A stretch of DNA of 64,000 nucleotides from Natronolimnobius sp. AArcel1 (GCF_011043775.1 NZ_JAAKXY010000009.1:40905-104904); one strand, 5' to 3'. Counted from the first letter of the stretch, positions 17,781 to 27,129 are shown. Numbers and translations are program-made. Notes: generated from the sequence alone by a model not told the origin.

Positions 17781-17789
17781 TTTATTATT
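17781..17789 (+). promoter_or_regulatory. TATA-like box for the YyaL gene
   Basis: TTTATTATT lies 19-27 nt before the ATG at 17808 in otherwise GC-rich DNA, consistent with a leaderless start. Confidence 0.5.
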
Positions 17790-17807
17790 CCTGCCCGTAG
17801 CTGGCGT

Positions 17808-19916
17808 ATGGATCAGCCTACCGAGCGCAATCGACTCGACGACGAGGAGAGTCCCTACCTTCGCCAGCACGCGGACAACCCCGTCAACTGGCAGCCCTGG
17901 GACGAACAGGCACTCGAGGCGGCCCGCGAGCAAGACAAGCCGATCTTTCTTTCCATCGGCTACTCGGCGTGTCACTGGTGTCACGTCATGGCGGACGAAA
18001 GCTTCGCGGACGAGGAGGTCGCCGAGGTACTGAACGAGAACTTCGTGCCGATCAAGGTCGACCGTGAGGAGCGCCCAGACGTCGATTCGATCTACATGAC
18101 CGTTTGCCAGCTCGTCTCCGGACGCGGCGGCTGGCCACTGTCGGCCTGGCTCACTCCCGAAGGCAAGCCGTTTTTCGTCGGCACCTACTTCCCGAAAGAG
18201 AGCCAGCAGAACCAGCCCGGCTTTCTCGAGCTCTGTCAGGGACTCAGTGAGTCGTGGTCGAACCCAGAGGAGCGCCCAGAGATGGAAAATCGTGCTGAAC
18301 AGTGGACCGACGCCGCGAAAGACCGACTCGAGGAGACACCCGACGCCGTCGCTGGCTCGGAGCCACCCTCGAGTGACGTCCTCGAGCGGGTCGCCGACGC
18401 GGCGGTCCGGAGTGCGGATCGGCGGAACGGTGGCTTTGGCTCCGGCGGGCCGAAGTTCCCACAGCCGTCACGATTGCAAGTCCTCGCGCGTGCGTTCGAC
18501 CGTACCGGGAACGATCAGTATCGCGACGTGCTCGAGGAATCGCTCGATGCGATGGCGTCAGGTGGGCTCTACGACCACGTCGGCGGCGGCTTCCACCGCT
18601 ACTGCGTCGATGCGGACTGGACAGTTCCGCACTTCGAAAAGATGCTCTACGACAACGCCGAAATCCCGCGAGCGTTCTTGACGGGCTACCAACTCACCGA
18701 CGAGGAGCGTTACGCCGAAGTTGTCCACGAGACACTCGAATTCGTCGACCGCGAACTCACACACGAGGATGGCGGCTTCTTCAGTACGCTCGATGCCCAG
18801 AGTGAGGACCCCGAAACCGGCGAGCACGAGGAGGGGGTGTTCTACGTCTGGACGCCAGGAGAGGTGCAGGAGGTACTCGGAGACGAGACCACCGCCGATC
18901 TGTTCTGTGACCGCTACGATATCACTCTCTCGGGGAACTTCGAAGGAACCTCACAACCAAATCGCGTGCGCTCGATCGAGTCGCTTTCCGACGAGTATGA
19001 CCTCGCCGAAGACGAGATTCAGGAACGGCTCGAGTCGGCTCGCGAAACGCTGTTCGAGGCCCGCGAGCAGCGCCCTCGCCCCAACCGAGATGAGAAGGTA
19101 CTCGCGGGCTGGAACGGCCTCATGATCACGACCTGCGCCGAAGCCGCACTCGTGCTCGGCGAGGACGAGTACGCCGAGATGGCGACGGACGCCCTCGAGT
19201 TCGTTCGCGACCGGCTCTGGGATGACGACGAGCAACGTCTCTCGCGGCGGTTCAAAGACGGCGATGTCGCCATCGACGGCTATCTCGAGGACTACGCCTT
19301 CCTCGCACGGGGTGCACTGACGTGCTACGAGGCGACCGGCGAGGTCGACCACCTCGCGTTCGCGCTCGAGCTTGCCCGTGTCATCGACGCCGAGTTCTGG
19401 GACTCCGAGGCCGGAACGCTGTATTTCACGCCCGAAAGCGGCGAGTCACTCGTCACTCGGCCACAGGAACTGGGCGACCAGTCGACGCCCGCCGCTGCCG
19501 GTGTTGCCGTCAACGTCCTGCTGGCGCTCGACCACTTCGCCGACGACGAGTTTGCGGACATCGCCTCGAGCGTACTCGAGACCCACGCAAATCGGATCGA
19601 GTCGAACGCCCTCGAGCACGCGACGCTCGCACTCGGTGCGGACCGACTCGAGGCAGGGCCACTCGAGGTAACGGTTGCAGCGTCAGATCTGCCCGAGCCG
19701 TGGCGCGCCGCGTTTGCACAGGAGTACTACCCGGATCGGCTACTCGCCCGACGGCCGCCGACTGAGGACGGCCTCGCGGAGTGGCTCGAGGTTTTGGATC
19801 TCGAGGTCTGTCGCGACCGGACCTGTTCACCGCCAACACAGGAAGTGGATGACGCGCTCGAGTGGCTCGAAAGCCGAACCGATCACACCAACACGCTCGA
19901 CGAGAGTCCGTTTTAG
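17808..19916 (+). CDS. YyaL/DUF255 family thioredoxin-fold protein with glucosidase-like domain
   Basis: A 702-residue cytosolic protein. The N-terminal 160 residues are the DUF255 thioredoxin-like domain, with the opening NRLDDEESPYLRQHADNPVN and the CxxC motif YSACHWCHVMADESFADEEV. The rest is an alpha/alpha-toroid region like six-hairpin glycosidases, with GGLYDHVGGGFHRYCVD, VPHFEKMLYDNAEI and VLAGWNGLMITTCAEAAL. This is the spermatogenesis-associated protein 20 / YyaL family, found in all domains; the biochemical role is not settled, although epimerase-like or redox functions have been suggested. Length is normal. No operon partner is visible. Confidence 0.92.
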   Translation: MDQPTERNRLDDEESPYLRQHADNPVNWQPWDEQALEAAREQDKPIFLSIGYSACHWCHVMADESFADEEVAEVLNENFVPIKVDREERPDVDSIYMTVCQLVSGRGGWPLSAWLTPEGKPFFVGTYFPKESQQNQPGFLELCQGLSESWSNPEERPEMENRAEQWTDAAKDRLEETPDAVAGSEPPSSDVLERVADAAVRSADRRNGGFGSGGPKFPQPSRLQVLARAFDRTGNDQYRDVLEESLDAMASGGLYDHVGGGFHRYCVDADWTVPHFEKMLYDNAEIPRAFLTGYQLTDEERYAEVVHETLEFVDRELTHEDGGFFSTLDAQSEDPETGEHEEGVFYVWTPGEVQEVLGDETTADLFCDRYDITLSGNFEGTSQPNRVRSIESLSDEYDLAEDEIQERLESARETLFEAREQRPRPNRDEKVLAGWNGLMITTCAEAALVLGEDEYAEMATDALEFVRDRLWDDDEQRLSRRFKDGDVAIDGYLEDYAFLARGALTCYEATGEVDHLAFALELARVIDAEFWDSEAGTLYFTPESGESLVTRPQELGDQSTPAAAGVAVNVLLALDHFADDEFADIASSVLETHANRIESNALEHATLALGADRLEAGPLEVTVAASDLPEPWRAAFAQEYYPDRLLARRPPTEDGLAEWLEVLDLEVCRDRTCSPPTQEVDDALEWLESRTDHTNTLDESPF

Positions 19917-20163
19917 CCCTCCCGACCCGAACGGGTGCGTACGAGACTCGAGCGTGGCTGGATAGCGCTTTGAAGGTATCTTCGTTCTCTGTGTGGTAGG
20001 TGGTCGACACCACTGGAGAACACAACCCAATAGTTCTGAATTGATTTCCGGTACTGGGTACTGGTTTGCCGGTCAGTGGTGCGAGTATCCGGCGCATATA
20101 GTAGCTGTTTAGTACGCTCGTCAACGTTCGTCACTGACGGCAACCAATAGCGCATCTTTGGAC

Positions 20164-21540
20164 ATGAAAGAAGAATACGACCTCATTATCGTTGGCGGGG
20201 GCATTAGTGGTGCATCGCTGTTGTATACGGTCGCGAACTTCACAGACATCGAGAGCGTCGCGCTCATCGAGAAAGAAGAAGAGATTGCAGCGATCAACTC
20301 GCATCACACGAACAACTCCCAGACGCTTCACTTCGGCGACATCGAGACCAACTACACCCTCGAGAAAGCCGAAACGGTCAAACAGGGAGCCGAAATGGTC
20401 GCGGGCTACCTCGAGGAGAACGACCCCGACCGGGAGATGCACAGCAAGCGCAGCAAGATGGTGCTTGCAGTCGGCGACGAGGAAGTCGCGAAACTCGAGG
20501 ATCGCTACGACGAGGAGGGTTTTGGCGATCTGTTCCCGAAACTTCGTGCAATCGACCGCGAGGAAATCGCAGAGATCGAGCCAAACGTCGTCAAGGGCCG
20601 CGAGCCACACAAAGACATGCTGGCACTGCAGACGCCCGACGGCTACACGGTTGACTACGGCGAGGTCGCCCAGTCGTTCGTCGATGACGTTCGCGACGAG
20701 GACGGCGTCGACGTCTACACGGGAACGGCAGTCGAGTCGATCAACGAGACCGAAGACGAGTTCCTCGTCGAAACCGAAGCGGGCTGGTTCTCGGCTGATT
20801 CGACGGTCGTCGCAGCCGGCTCGCACAGCCTCCAGATCGCGAAGAAAATGGGCTACGGCGAGAACAAGTCGCTGCTGCCCGTCGCCGGGAGCTTCTTCGA
20901 AGCCAACCGCCAGCTGCTAAACGGCAAGGTCTACACCCTGCAGATGAAGAAACTGCCGTTCGCAGCCGTCCACGGCGACGCCGAGGTCCACGACGGCAAT
21001 CTCACTCGATTCGGCCCGACGGCGAAGGTCGTCCCAATGCTCGAGCGCGGAAATATCTCGACGGCCTCGGATTTCTATGACGTGTTCGAACTCAACCTGA
21101 ACTCGTTCCTGAGCTACGGCAACATCCTCGCGGATCGGATTTTGTTCCCCTACGTGCTCAAGAACCTCGTCTACGACGTGCCCGCGGTCGGCAAGCGGGC
21201 GTTCCTCCCGCACGTCCAGAAGGTCGTTCCAACGGTCGAACTCGAGGATATCGAGCGCGCGAAAGGCTACGGTGGCGTCCGCCCGCAGATCGTTAACACC
21301 GAGACGAAATCGCTGGACATGGGTGAGGCCAAGATCCACGGCGACGGCATCATCTTCAACATCACGCCGTCGCCCGGTGCCTCTACCTGCCTGCAGAACG
21401 CAAAGAAAGACACCCAACAGGTCCTCGAGTTCCTCGGCGACGACTACGAGTTCGCTGAAGAGGAGTTCGAGGCTGCGACAATCGAGAACTTCCCGCGCGA
21501 GCACGATCAAGATACGGATCCGGTTCCTGCAGAAGACTAA
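20164..21540 (+). CDS. mqo: Malate:quinone oxidoreductase, short (Helicobacter) type
   Basis: A 458-residue FAD enzyme predicted to oxidise malate to oxaloacetate at the membrane and pass electrons to quinone. ATG 20164 gives MKEEYDLIIVGGGISGASLL, a Rossmann FAD site. Other family marks: NNSQTLHFGDIETNYTLEKA, SLLPVAGSFFEANRQLLNGK, LPFAAVHGDAEV, GYGGVRPQIV and FNITPSPGASTCLQNA. By recall these match the short, epsilonproteobacterial-type MQO (H. pylori HP0086-like) better than the E. coli type. No signal or membrane helix is present, as expected for a peripheral enzyme. The aconitase gene about 3 kb upstream is another TCA gene but is not in the same operon. Confidence 0.83.
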   Translation: MKEEYDLIIVGGGISGASLLYTVANFTDIESVALIEKEEEIAAINSHHTNNSQTLHFGDIETNYTLEKAETVKQGAEMVAGYLEENDPDREMHSKRSKMVLAVGDEEVAKLEDRYDEEGFGDLFPKLRAIDREEIAEIEPNVVKGREPHKDMLALQTPDGYTVDYGEVAQSFVDDVRDEDGVDVYTGTAVESINETEDEFLVETEAGWFSADSTVVAAGSHSLQIAKKMGYGENKSLLPVAGSFFEANRQLLNGKVYTLQMKKLPFAAVHGDAEVHDGNLTRFGPTAKVVPMLERGNISTASDFYDVFELNLNSFLSYGNILADRILFPYVLKNLVYDVPAVGKRAFLPHVQKVVPTVELEDIERAKGYGGVRPQIVNTETKSLDMGEAKIHGDGIIFNITPSPGASTCLQNAKKDTQQVLEFLGDDYEFAEEEFEAATIENFPREHDQDTDPVPAED

Positions 21541-21582
21541 CGGACGGAGTCAAACGCTCGTCTGAAAACGCGATTCGCGACG

Positions 21583-21954
21583 TTACAGTTCCGACTCGAG
21601 TTCTTGTGCAAGCCAGATCGCTGGCGGCAGGTCCTCTTCCTCGACGAATCGGACGACTTCATCGCCATCATCGTTCTCGACGACAACGGTTGGGATGTAC
21701 TCGATACCGTATTCTTCGACTCCTGGCCCCTGCTTGTCTTCGTCGACGGCAATCTCGTCGATACGCTCGTCGGGAACGTCGGCCGCCTCGAGTGCGGCCC
21801 CGAAATCAGGGAGCAGTTTTCTACAGTCCTTACACCAGTCGCCGCCCCAGACTGTGTAGGTCAGGTCGTCGTTGTGTGCTTCGAGCGTGTCGACAGCGTC
21901 CTCGTAGGAGGCGGCGTCCCACGTCGGATTTGGATTCATGGTCTCGAGACTCAT
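21583..21954 (-). CDS. Thioredoxin-family protein (WCKDC)
   Basis: A 123-residue thioredoxin-fold protein. The active site is GGDWCKDCRKLLPDF (CxxC) after the strand DDLTYTVWG, followed by IDEIAVDEDKQGPGVEEYGI and the cis-Pro loop YIPTVVVENDDGDEV. It has a long acidic helix between the CxxC and the central strand. The start may be the ATG at 21954 or the second Met, five codons on. It is convergent with mqo. General thiol-disulfide exchange is inferred; no partner is evident. Confidence 0.9.
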   Translation of the reverse strand: MSLETMNPNPTWDAASYEDAVDTLEAHNDDLTYTVWGGDWCKDCRKLLPDFGAALEAADVPDERIDEIAVDEDKQGPGVEEYGIEYIPTVVVENDDGDEVVRFVEEEDLPPAIWLAQELESEL

Positions 21955-22088
21955 ATCCAGTGGTTGCGGGTCAGGGGGCTTAACGACCGTGCTTTTCGTG
22001 GGATGTCATCGCCAGTCACGCAACTCTCGAGTTCGCGGTCATCACTGGTCTGACGGATACTCTGCCGGGGTGTCTAACACGGAAGAGG

Positions 22089-22741
22089 TCAGTGCTGGAG
22101 TCCGAGATGCTGTGCTGTGGGGAGTCGCCAGTCGTAGGTCACTGCAACGAGTCGAGTGGCGACGACGACGGCTGCACAGACGATGGCGGCCGTCCCCGCA
22201 GCCCCACCGACCGCGCTGACGAGCCAGTAGGCAACGCCGCCCAAAACAGCACAACTCGCATAGAAGTCCTCGAAGAGGATAAACGGCGAGCGATCAAGCA
22301 GAATATCTGCAAATGCCCCGCCACCGACGGCGTTAATCGTCGCAATCGCAATGATACCGAACGCGGACACGCCCGCGTCAGTTGCGACGATTGCGCCGGT
22401 CGTCGTGAAAGCGGCGAGCCCAATCGCGTCAGCGACAAGCGTCACCGGGTGGCGTTCAGGTGACGAGAGCACGACACAGAGTGCGAGTGCGAGGCCAACG
22501 CCGAGCAGCCCGAGACTGTTTCGATCGGTGACTGAAGCGCCAGCGGCACGCGTGTCACAAGAATATCACGTGTCACACCACCGGCAAACGCCATCGCCAG
22601 GCCGACAATCGCGATACCGAACAGATCGAACTCCTCGTGGATCGCCTTCGACGAGCCGACGAGTGCAAACGCAATCAATCCGATCGTGTTCATGACGGCG
22701 AACGGATCGCCGAATAACACCGTAATGGCGTCCTGACTCAC
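22089..22741 (-). pseudogene. TRIC/UPF0126 family cation channel gene, frameshifted
   Basis: Two halves of one gene lie in different frames. The first (from ATG 22741) reads DPFAVMNTIGLIAFALVGSS, then GGVTRDILVTRVPLAL. The second continues in another frame as LGLLGVGLALALCVVLSSPE, then ADAIGLAAFTTTGAIVATDA and GGGAFADILLDRSPFIL. Together they give the duplicated three-helix repeats of the UPF0126/trimeric intracellular cation channel family, at about the usual 215 residues. The frames join if one base is restored near 22535, in the TTC of GCGCTTCAG on the minus strand. This may be real inactivation or a sequence error; nothing else in the gene looks decayed. Confidence 0.85.
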
Positions 22742-22875
22742 TGGAACAGCCTATGGGAGTGACTCTCTTGAGTGCTCTGTTTCAGATACTCTTGGCTCCA
22801 AGGCAACTCAGAGTGTCTCTGTAGCGTGGCTCACAAGAACGTCGATTGGCGTGCAGTTTCCCGGGACAATAAACA

Positions 22876-22881
22876 GTATAT
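22876..22881 (+). promoter_or_regulatory. TATA-like box for cysK
   Basis: GTATAT lies 25-30 nt before the ATG at 22906, consistent with leaderless initiation. Confidence 0.45.
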
Positions 22882-22905
22882 GCGTCGACTCGCTATGCGT
22901 TGCTA

Positions 22906-23898
22906 ATGAAAGGGAGCATCCTGGACACGATCGGCTCACCGCTCGTCCAGGTCGACTCGCCGGAGGGGGCGACCGTCGCCGCGAAGATCGAATCGTTCAA
23001 CCCCGGCGGTTCGGCGAAAGACCGGCCAGCGCTGCAGATGGTCCGAACAGCCGAACGCGAGGGTGACATCGAACCTGGCGACTGGCTCGTTGAACCCACA
23101 AGCGGCAACACCGGCATCGGCCTCTCGCTCGTCTGTGCTGCTCGCGACTACGACCTGACTATTGTTATGCCTGCCGACAAATCCACAGAGCGCCAGCAGA
23201 TCATGGCCGCCTATGGCGCGGACCTCGAGCTCGTCGATGGCGACATGTCCGACGCTCGCGAGCGGGCCGACGAACTCGAGGACAAGGGTGCAATTCAGTT
23301 GGGCCAGTTCGATAATCCGGCGAATCCGGAGGCGCATTACCGGACGACGGGTGCGGAGATCATCGAGCAGGTTGGCGACCGCGAGATCGATGCGTTCGTC
23401 GCGGGCGTCGGGACCGGCGGCACGATCTCGGGTACCGGCCGCAGGCTTCGCGAGGCGTTCCCCGAGATGGACATCATCGCCGTCGAACCGGAGCGAAACG
23501 CCGTGCTCTCGACGGGTGAATCCGGCGACGACGACTTCCAGGGAATGGGACCCGGCTTCGTCAGCGAGAACCTCGAGCGGGACCTGATCGACCGCGTCGA
23601 GACCGTTGCACTCGAGGATGCCGAAGACGAGTGTCGGCGTCTCGCTCGCGAGGAAGGCGTTCTCGTGGGCCAATCGAGTGGGGCGACGAGTCTCGTCTCC
23701 CAGCGTATCGCCCGTGAAATCGCGGATCCCGATCTCGACTGCCCGGATGTCTCGGATGCGTTTGACGAGTCAGCGGCGACACCTGAACCGGACGGCGGGG
23801 CGATCGAGGACTGTCCACTTGTCGTGACGGTCTTCTGGGACAGCGGCGAGCGCTACCTCTCGACTGGATTGTTCGATCTCGACGGCCTCGAGCCGTAG
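22906..23898 (+). CDS. cysK: Cysteine synthase family PLP enzyme
   Basis: A 330-residue fold-type II PLP enzyme making cysteine from O-acetylserine (or a related activated serine) and sulfide. ATG 22906 begins MKGSILDTIGSPLVQVDSPE; a TTG two codons upstream is less likely. Landmarks: PLP lysine Lys38 in NPGGSAKDRPA, substrate loop PTSGNTGIGLSL, phosphate loop AGVGTGGTISGTGR and the C-terminal GVLVGQSSGAT. An acidic Pro-rich insert (around residues 282-300) precedes the last strand. The assignment among CysK, CysM and cystathionine synthases cannot be fixed by eye. Confidence 0.9.
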   Translation: MKGSILDTIGSPLVQVDSPEGATVAAKIESFNPGGSAKDRPALQMVRTAEREGDIEPGDWLVEPTSGNTGIGLSLVCAARDYDLTIVMPADKSTERQQIMAAYGADLELVDGDMSDARERADELEDKGAIQLGQFDNPANPEAHYRTTGAEIIEQVGDREIDAFVAGVGTGGTISGTGRRLREAFPEMDIIAVEPERNAVLSTGESGDDDFQGMGPGFVSENLERDLIDRVETVALEDAEDECRRLAREEGVLVGQSSGATSLVSQRIAREIADPDLDCPDVSDAFDESAATPEPDGGAIEDCPLVVTVFWDSGERYLSTGLFDLDGLEP

Positions 23899-23930
23899 GA
23901 AAAACGGCTCTTTCACCTACGCGAAGGATC

Positions 23931-23936
23931 TTTATC
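23931..23936 (+). promoter_or_regulatory. TATA-like box for the lipoprotein gene
   Basis: TTTATC lies 23-28 nt before the ATG at 23959. Confidence 0.4.
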
Positions 23937-23958
23937 TGCCGTGGTCTACGACTCGGTA

Positions 23959-24714
23959 ATGTCCCCACACTCTCCCAGCAGACGAGCCCTCTTGCTCAGC
24001 GGCGCCGGTACGCTTTCGCTCTCCGTTCTTGCCGGCTGTATTTCTGATCTTGACGATGACTCGAGTCCCGACGACGCTGAGTCCACCGCGGCTGATGACG
24101 AGGGATCGTCTACTCCTGACGAGAGCAACGATGGTGACGGAGGCGACAAAGATGGCGACGACCTCGAGTCGGACGACGATGACGAGGCCACAACCGAGAC
24201 AAACGATGACCCGGAGTACGAACTCGAGCACTACCAGCATTTGGCGACCGGAGACGAGGCCGATGTCTCATTGCTAACCGACCACGACGACCTCGAGACG
24301 TGGCTCGCTGACCGCATGCTCGAGGAAGATCTTGAGTCACTGCTCGATGACGTCAACTTCAGCGCCGAGACGCTCGTCGCACTCGAGGTCGACGCACCCA
24401 CACCCTGCTACAAACTGGAACTTGATCGACTTGCTATCGCTGACGACAGTGACGACGAAAGTGACGGAGACAAGACGCTCGAACTCGAGGCCAGCGTGCA
24501 CGAGACGGGCGACGACATGTGTTCGCAGGTGATCACGACGATTGGGGTGCTCGTTCGCGTCTCGGTTGCGAGTGATAGGATCGCCGGACTGTCGGCGGGT
24601 ATCGTCGATACGGATGGCAGCGAGTACGGAATGGGAACTACCAGCGTGTCGGATGACGTAACAACCGATGAAAGCGGCGACGAGGCTGGCGGGGCGAACT
24701 CGACTGATAACTAG
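23959..24714 (+). CDS. Acidic lipoprotein, unknown function
   Basis: A 251-residue secreted lipoprotein. ATG 23959 gives MSPHSPSRRALLLSGAGTLS followed by LSVLAGC, a twin-Arg-type signal with a lipobox; a GTG at 23941 would add six residues. Behind the Cys is a low-complexity Asp/Glu/Ser/Thr linker of about 60 residues that probably spans the surface layer. The mature domain (about residues 95-250) has mixed strands with a pair of Cys (PTPCYKLELDRLAI and GDDMCSQVITTIGVL) that could form a disulfide. No known family is recognised. Confidence 0.8.
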   Translation: MSPHSPSRRALLLSGAGTLSLSVLAGCISDLDDDSSPDDAESTAADDEGSSTPDESNDGDGGDKDGDDLESDDDDEATTETNDDPEYELEHYQHLATGDEADVSLLTDHDDLETWLADRMLEEDLESLLDDVNFSAETLVALEVDAPTPCYKLELDRLAIADDSDDESDGDKTLELEASVHETGDDMCSQVITTIGVLVRVSVASDRIAGLSAGIVDTDGSEYGMGTTSVSDDVTTDESGDEAGGANSTDN

Positions 24715-24727
24715 ACCAAGACGACCG

Positions 24728-25312
24728 CTACGGCGAATACTCTGCTTCGGTCAGTCGAACGACGAGTGTCTCCTCGACATCGCGCAGATCGTACGTCGGG
24801 AGTTCGCCGTCCGTTCGACGAACGTACAGCGGTTCAACCAATCGCGGCCGGACCGGACTCGAGTCTGTCTCGTCCGGTTGTGTTGTCTCCCCATTCGAGG
24901 GGGCGTCCTCAGCCGTCGACGGGTTTGATTCGCGCTCGAGGCCGTAGATTTTGCAGTACTCACCGGTCTCAGCGGGCTCGAGGGTACCGTTTCGGAGTTC
25001 CTCGGCGAGCGGGCGTGAGAGCCATTCGTCAGTGCTGAGGCTTGGGTGTTTAATGAGTGCTTCGTCGACGAAGCGGGTGAGATACCACTGGAGATCGTTG
25101 AGTAAGGAGACGGCAGCGCCGATGCTGACCGTTCGCAGCGCGATCGAGTTTTCGAACGGGCGGCGTAACTCGTAGGTTGTAAGTGCCTCACGGGACGTTT
25201 CGCGCGAGAGCAGTTCGTACTGGAGGGTGTAGTCGGGGTCCCCGATGAGACAGACGCGCGTCACTACCTGCAGGTGGGGGCGTCGGCGTAATGTGGGTTT
25301 CGGGTTGCTCAC
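24728..25312 (-). CDS. DUF5804-like haloarchaeal protein
   Basis: A soluble protein of 178-194 residues. Two starts are possible: ATG 25312 or a GTG at 25264 that gives TRVCLIGDPDYTLQYELLSR, the more usual beginning for this family. Later landmarks are TYELRRPFENSIALRTVSIG and SLLNDLQWYLTRFVDEALI, then a polar linker and a final strand EETLVVRLTEAEYS. I recall this pattern as the haloarchaeal DUF5804 family, with moderate certainty. No catalytic motif is visible. It is convergent with the lipoprotein gene. Confidence 0.75.
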   Translation of the reverse strand: MSNPKPTLRRRPHLQVVTRVCLIGDPDYTLQYELLSRETSREALTTYELRRPFENSIALRTVSIGAAVSLLNDLQWYLTRFVDEALIKHPSLSTDEWLSRPLAEELRNGTLEPAETGEYCKIYGLERESNPSTAEDAPSNGETTQPDETDSSPVRPRLVEPLYVRRTDGELPTYDLRDVEETLVVRLTEAEYSP

Positions 25313-25524
25313 GAGTCTCTATGAAGTGACTATCAGAACGCACAGAGAGTCAGGATTTCATAAAAGTCACGTATGTGAACCCGAGCGCCGATAGACGGAG
25401 CCAGCGTTCGTCAGCGTGTAATGAGAGTGATGACCGATGGTGTGGCGGTCTTGACACGGCTGTCTGTGTGTGGGTTTGTGTCTGTGGATACGCTGCTGGG
25501 ACGCATACACTCGGAGGCGGTACC

Positions 25525-25827
25525 GTGTCGGGGGTAGCGAACACGCCCGTTGACCGCCTTTATGAGGGATCGAACGGCCAGTACTACACTGAGTGGGAAG
25601 TCTCGAGGCAGTTTCGTCGTGGGGCCTGGCAACGCTGTCTTCGCCAGGAAGAACCTGACCGCCAACTCGTCGAAACGGGTGGAAAGCGTCTCCTGATGCT
25701 GACTGCAGTCGATCTCTGTGATGCCCCCTCGTGGGTCGAAATCCGGGTTCGCGGAGAGAGCGCCCGCGTCGTCGATACCCGTCGATTCGCAACACCGAAT
25801 TCGACCTGCGATGAGGCCGGCAGATAA
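25525..25827 (+). CDS. Hypothetical protein
   Basis: A 100-residue frame from GTG 25525 reads SGVANTPVDRLYEGSNGQYY, then EWEVSRQFRRGAWQRCLRQE and VDLCDAPSWVEIRVRGES. The composition and codon use look protein-coding, unlike the overlapping frames. The upstream part of the same open frame (from 25375) is Cys/Val-rich and unlikely to be translated. No family is recognised. It ends 54 bp before the metzincin gene on the same strand, so the two may be co-expressed. Confidence 0.55.
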   Translation: MSGVANTPVDRLYEGSNGQYYTEWEVSRQFRRGAWQRCLRQEEPDRQLVETGGKRLLMLTAVDLCDAPSWVEIRVRGESARVVDTRRFATPNSTCDEAGR

Positions 25828-25881
25828 GAGCTGCACCTGTAAACCACGACTGATTGGGTCGTTCGGCTTCGTGTGACAGTC

Positions 25882-26634
25882 ATGAACCGGCGAGCGTTCC
25901 TTGGGGCGGTCGGCTCAGTAGCCTCACTTGGAACGCTTGCTTATGCGACTCGAGAGCCAATTGACACCCTCGAAATCACCGTCTGGCTGTCGACGCAGGC
26001 CGGCCGCTACGACGGCGTGACACAGCGCATTCGAGAGTACGTCACGCGATGTTTTGACTTCGAGTTTTGGTCACTCGAGGTGTCGATTGGCGGGGCGGTC
26101 TCGGTCGGGACCGAAGACGGCGCGCGGGTGACAAGTCGTGGTGAGTGGCCGCTTCGCGTCCTTTCGGGCGCAGCCGGCCTCGGGGGTCTCGAGCCAGCGC
26201 GCCACGTCAACCTGCTTGTCACCGATGGCCAGATGGCGGTCGCACCGACTGGATACGGGCTGCCGCGGATTGCGTCCGTCGGTGGCGCACGCCACCTCGC
26301 TGACCTCGAGCCGTTCGATGAGTTGCTCGAGAGCGGGCCAGACAGCGATGTCAAGTGGGCGGTCCCGACGACGACCCGCGCGCGGACGATGCAGGTGCTG
26401 CTTCACGAGGTCGGCCACGCACTGGGACTGGATCACGAACATGGGAATGTGATTCGAGAAGATGGACTGGTGATTGCGACGCCAATGCTCAGCACGTATG
26501 CGTTTAGCGCGGATTACGTCGGCGAGCATAGCCACTGTGGGCAGGAATACGTCGATCCCGGCGACGACGCTCGAGCGCTCAGTTTAGCGTTTTCAGCGTG
26601 TGCGCGCCGGGCGCTGGCTGAACATGCAGGCTGA
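25882..26634 (+). CDS. Secreted zinc metalloprotease, metzincin type
   Basis: A 250-residue protein. ATG 25882 gives MNRRAFLGAVGSVASLGTLA, an Arg-pair signal sequence without a lipobox Cys. The zinc site HEVGHALGLDH (residues about 175-185) is a full metzincin HExxHxxGxxH motif, with a probable Met-turn in ATPMLSTYAF about 20 residues later. The domain upstream has the strand-rich layout of matrixin-like proteases (VNLLVTDGQMAV, then YGLPRIASVGG). Three further Cys (Cys57, HSHCGQE, FSACARR) may form a disulfide. The likely site of action is outside the cell; the substrate is unknown. Confidence 0.85.
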   Translation: MNRRAFLGAVGSVASLGTLAYATREPIDTLEITVWLSTQAGRYDGVTQRIREYVTRCFDFEFWSLEVSIGGAVSVGTEDGARVTSRGEWPLRVLSGAAGLGGLEPARHVNLLVTDGQMAVAPTGYGLPRIASVGGARHLADLEPFDELLESGPDSDVKWAVPTTTRARTMQVLLHEVGHALGLDHEHGNVIREDGLVIATPMLSTYAFSADYVGEHSHCGQEYVDPGDDARALSLAFSACARRALAEHAG

Positions 26635-26747
26635 GTCGCTCTGAGTGACACCTGTAACAACGAGACCCCAGAATGACGGTGTTCGATGGGCCCATTGCGG
26701 CCCCACGTTCCAGCGTGGTACGAACGCGTCAGTCTCTCGCAGGTCGT

Positions 26748-27098
26748 CTATTCGTCGTCGTGTTCGTCCTCGCCGCGGACGAACTCGGCCTGTGCATCGG
26801 CAGATGCGTCGGCCGCGCTCGCGTTTGGTCCTTCGATAAGTGCCTCGAAATCGTCGGCTTCGTCGTACTGGTCCTGGTAGACCAGTGCAGCTTTGCCCAT
26901 CGAGGAAATCTCGTAGAGGCCGGAGCGCTCGGCTGGACCGATCTTCTCGACGAGTCCGTAGTCTTCGAGAACCGGCAGCCTGGTGTTGATGTTCTTTCTG
27001 CTTTTGCCCGTATGCGAAGCGAGGTTCGTTGCCACGTTTCGGCCCTTGTCCTCGAGCGCCTCGAGAATCAGGAAGTCAGTTGGTTGACGTAGTTTCAC
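26748..27098 (-). CDS. Winged-helix regulator, PhiH1 repressor-like
   Basis: A 116-residue regulator starting at GTG 27098. The winged helix covers residues about 5-75: TDFLILEALEDKGRNVATNL, SRKNINTRLPVLEDYGLVEK (recognition helix and wing) and RSGLYEISSMGKAAL. A short acidic tail follows. This is the haloarchaeal PhiH1-repressor-like family, common in chromosomes and proviruses. A TATA-like box lies just upstream. No phage genes are seen nearby, so it is most simply a chromosomal regulator. Confidence 0.85.
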   Translation of the reverse strand: MKLRQPTDFLILEALEDKGRNVATNLASHTGKSRKNINTRLPVLEDYGLVEKIGPAERSGLYEISSMGKAALVYQDQYDEADDFEALIEGPNASAADASADAQAEFVRGEDEHDDE

Positions 27099-27122
27099 AC
27101 TGGTTCACTCTCGTATGTGTAC

Positions 27123-27129
27123 TATATTT
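27123..27129 (-). promoter_or_regulatory. TATA-like box for the winged-helix gene
   Basis: On the minus strand AAATATA lies 25-31 nt before GTG 27098. This supports the GTG as the start of a leaderless message. Confidence 0.5.
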
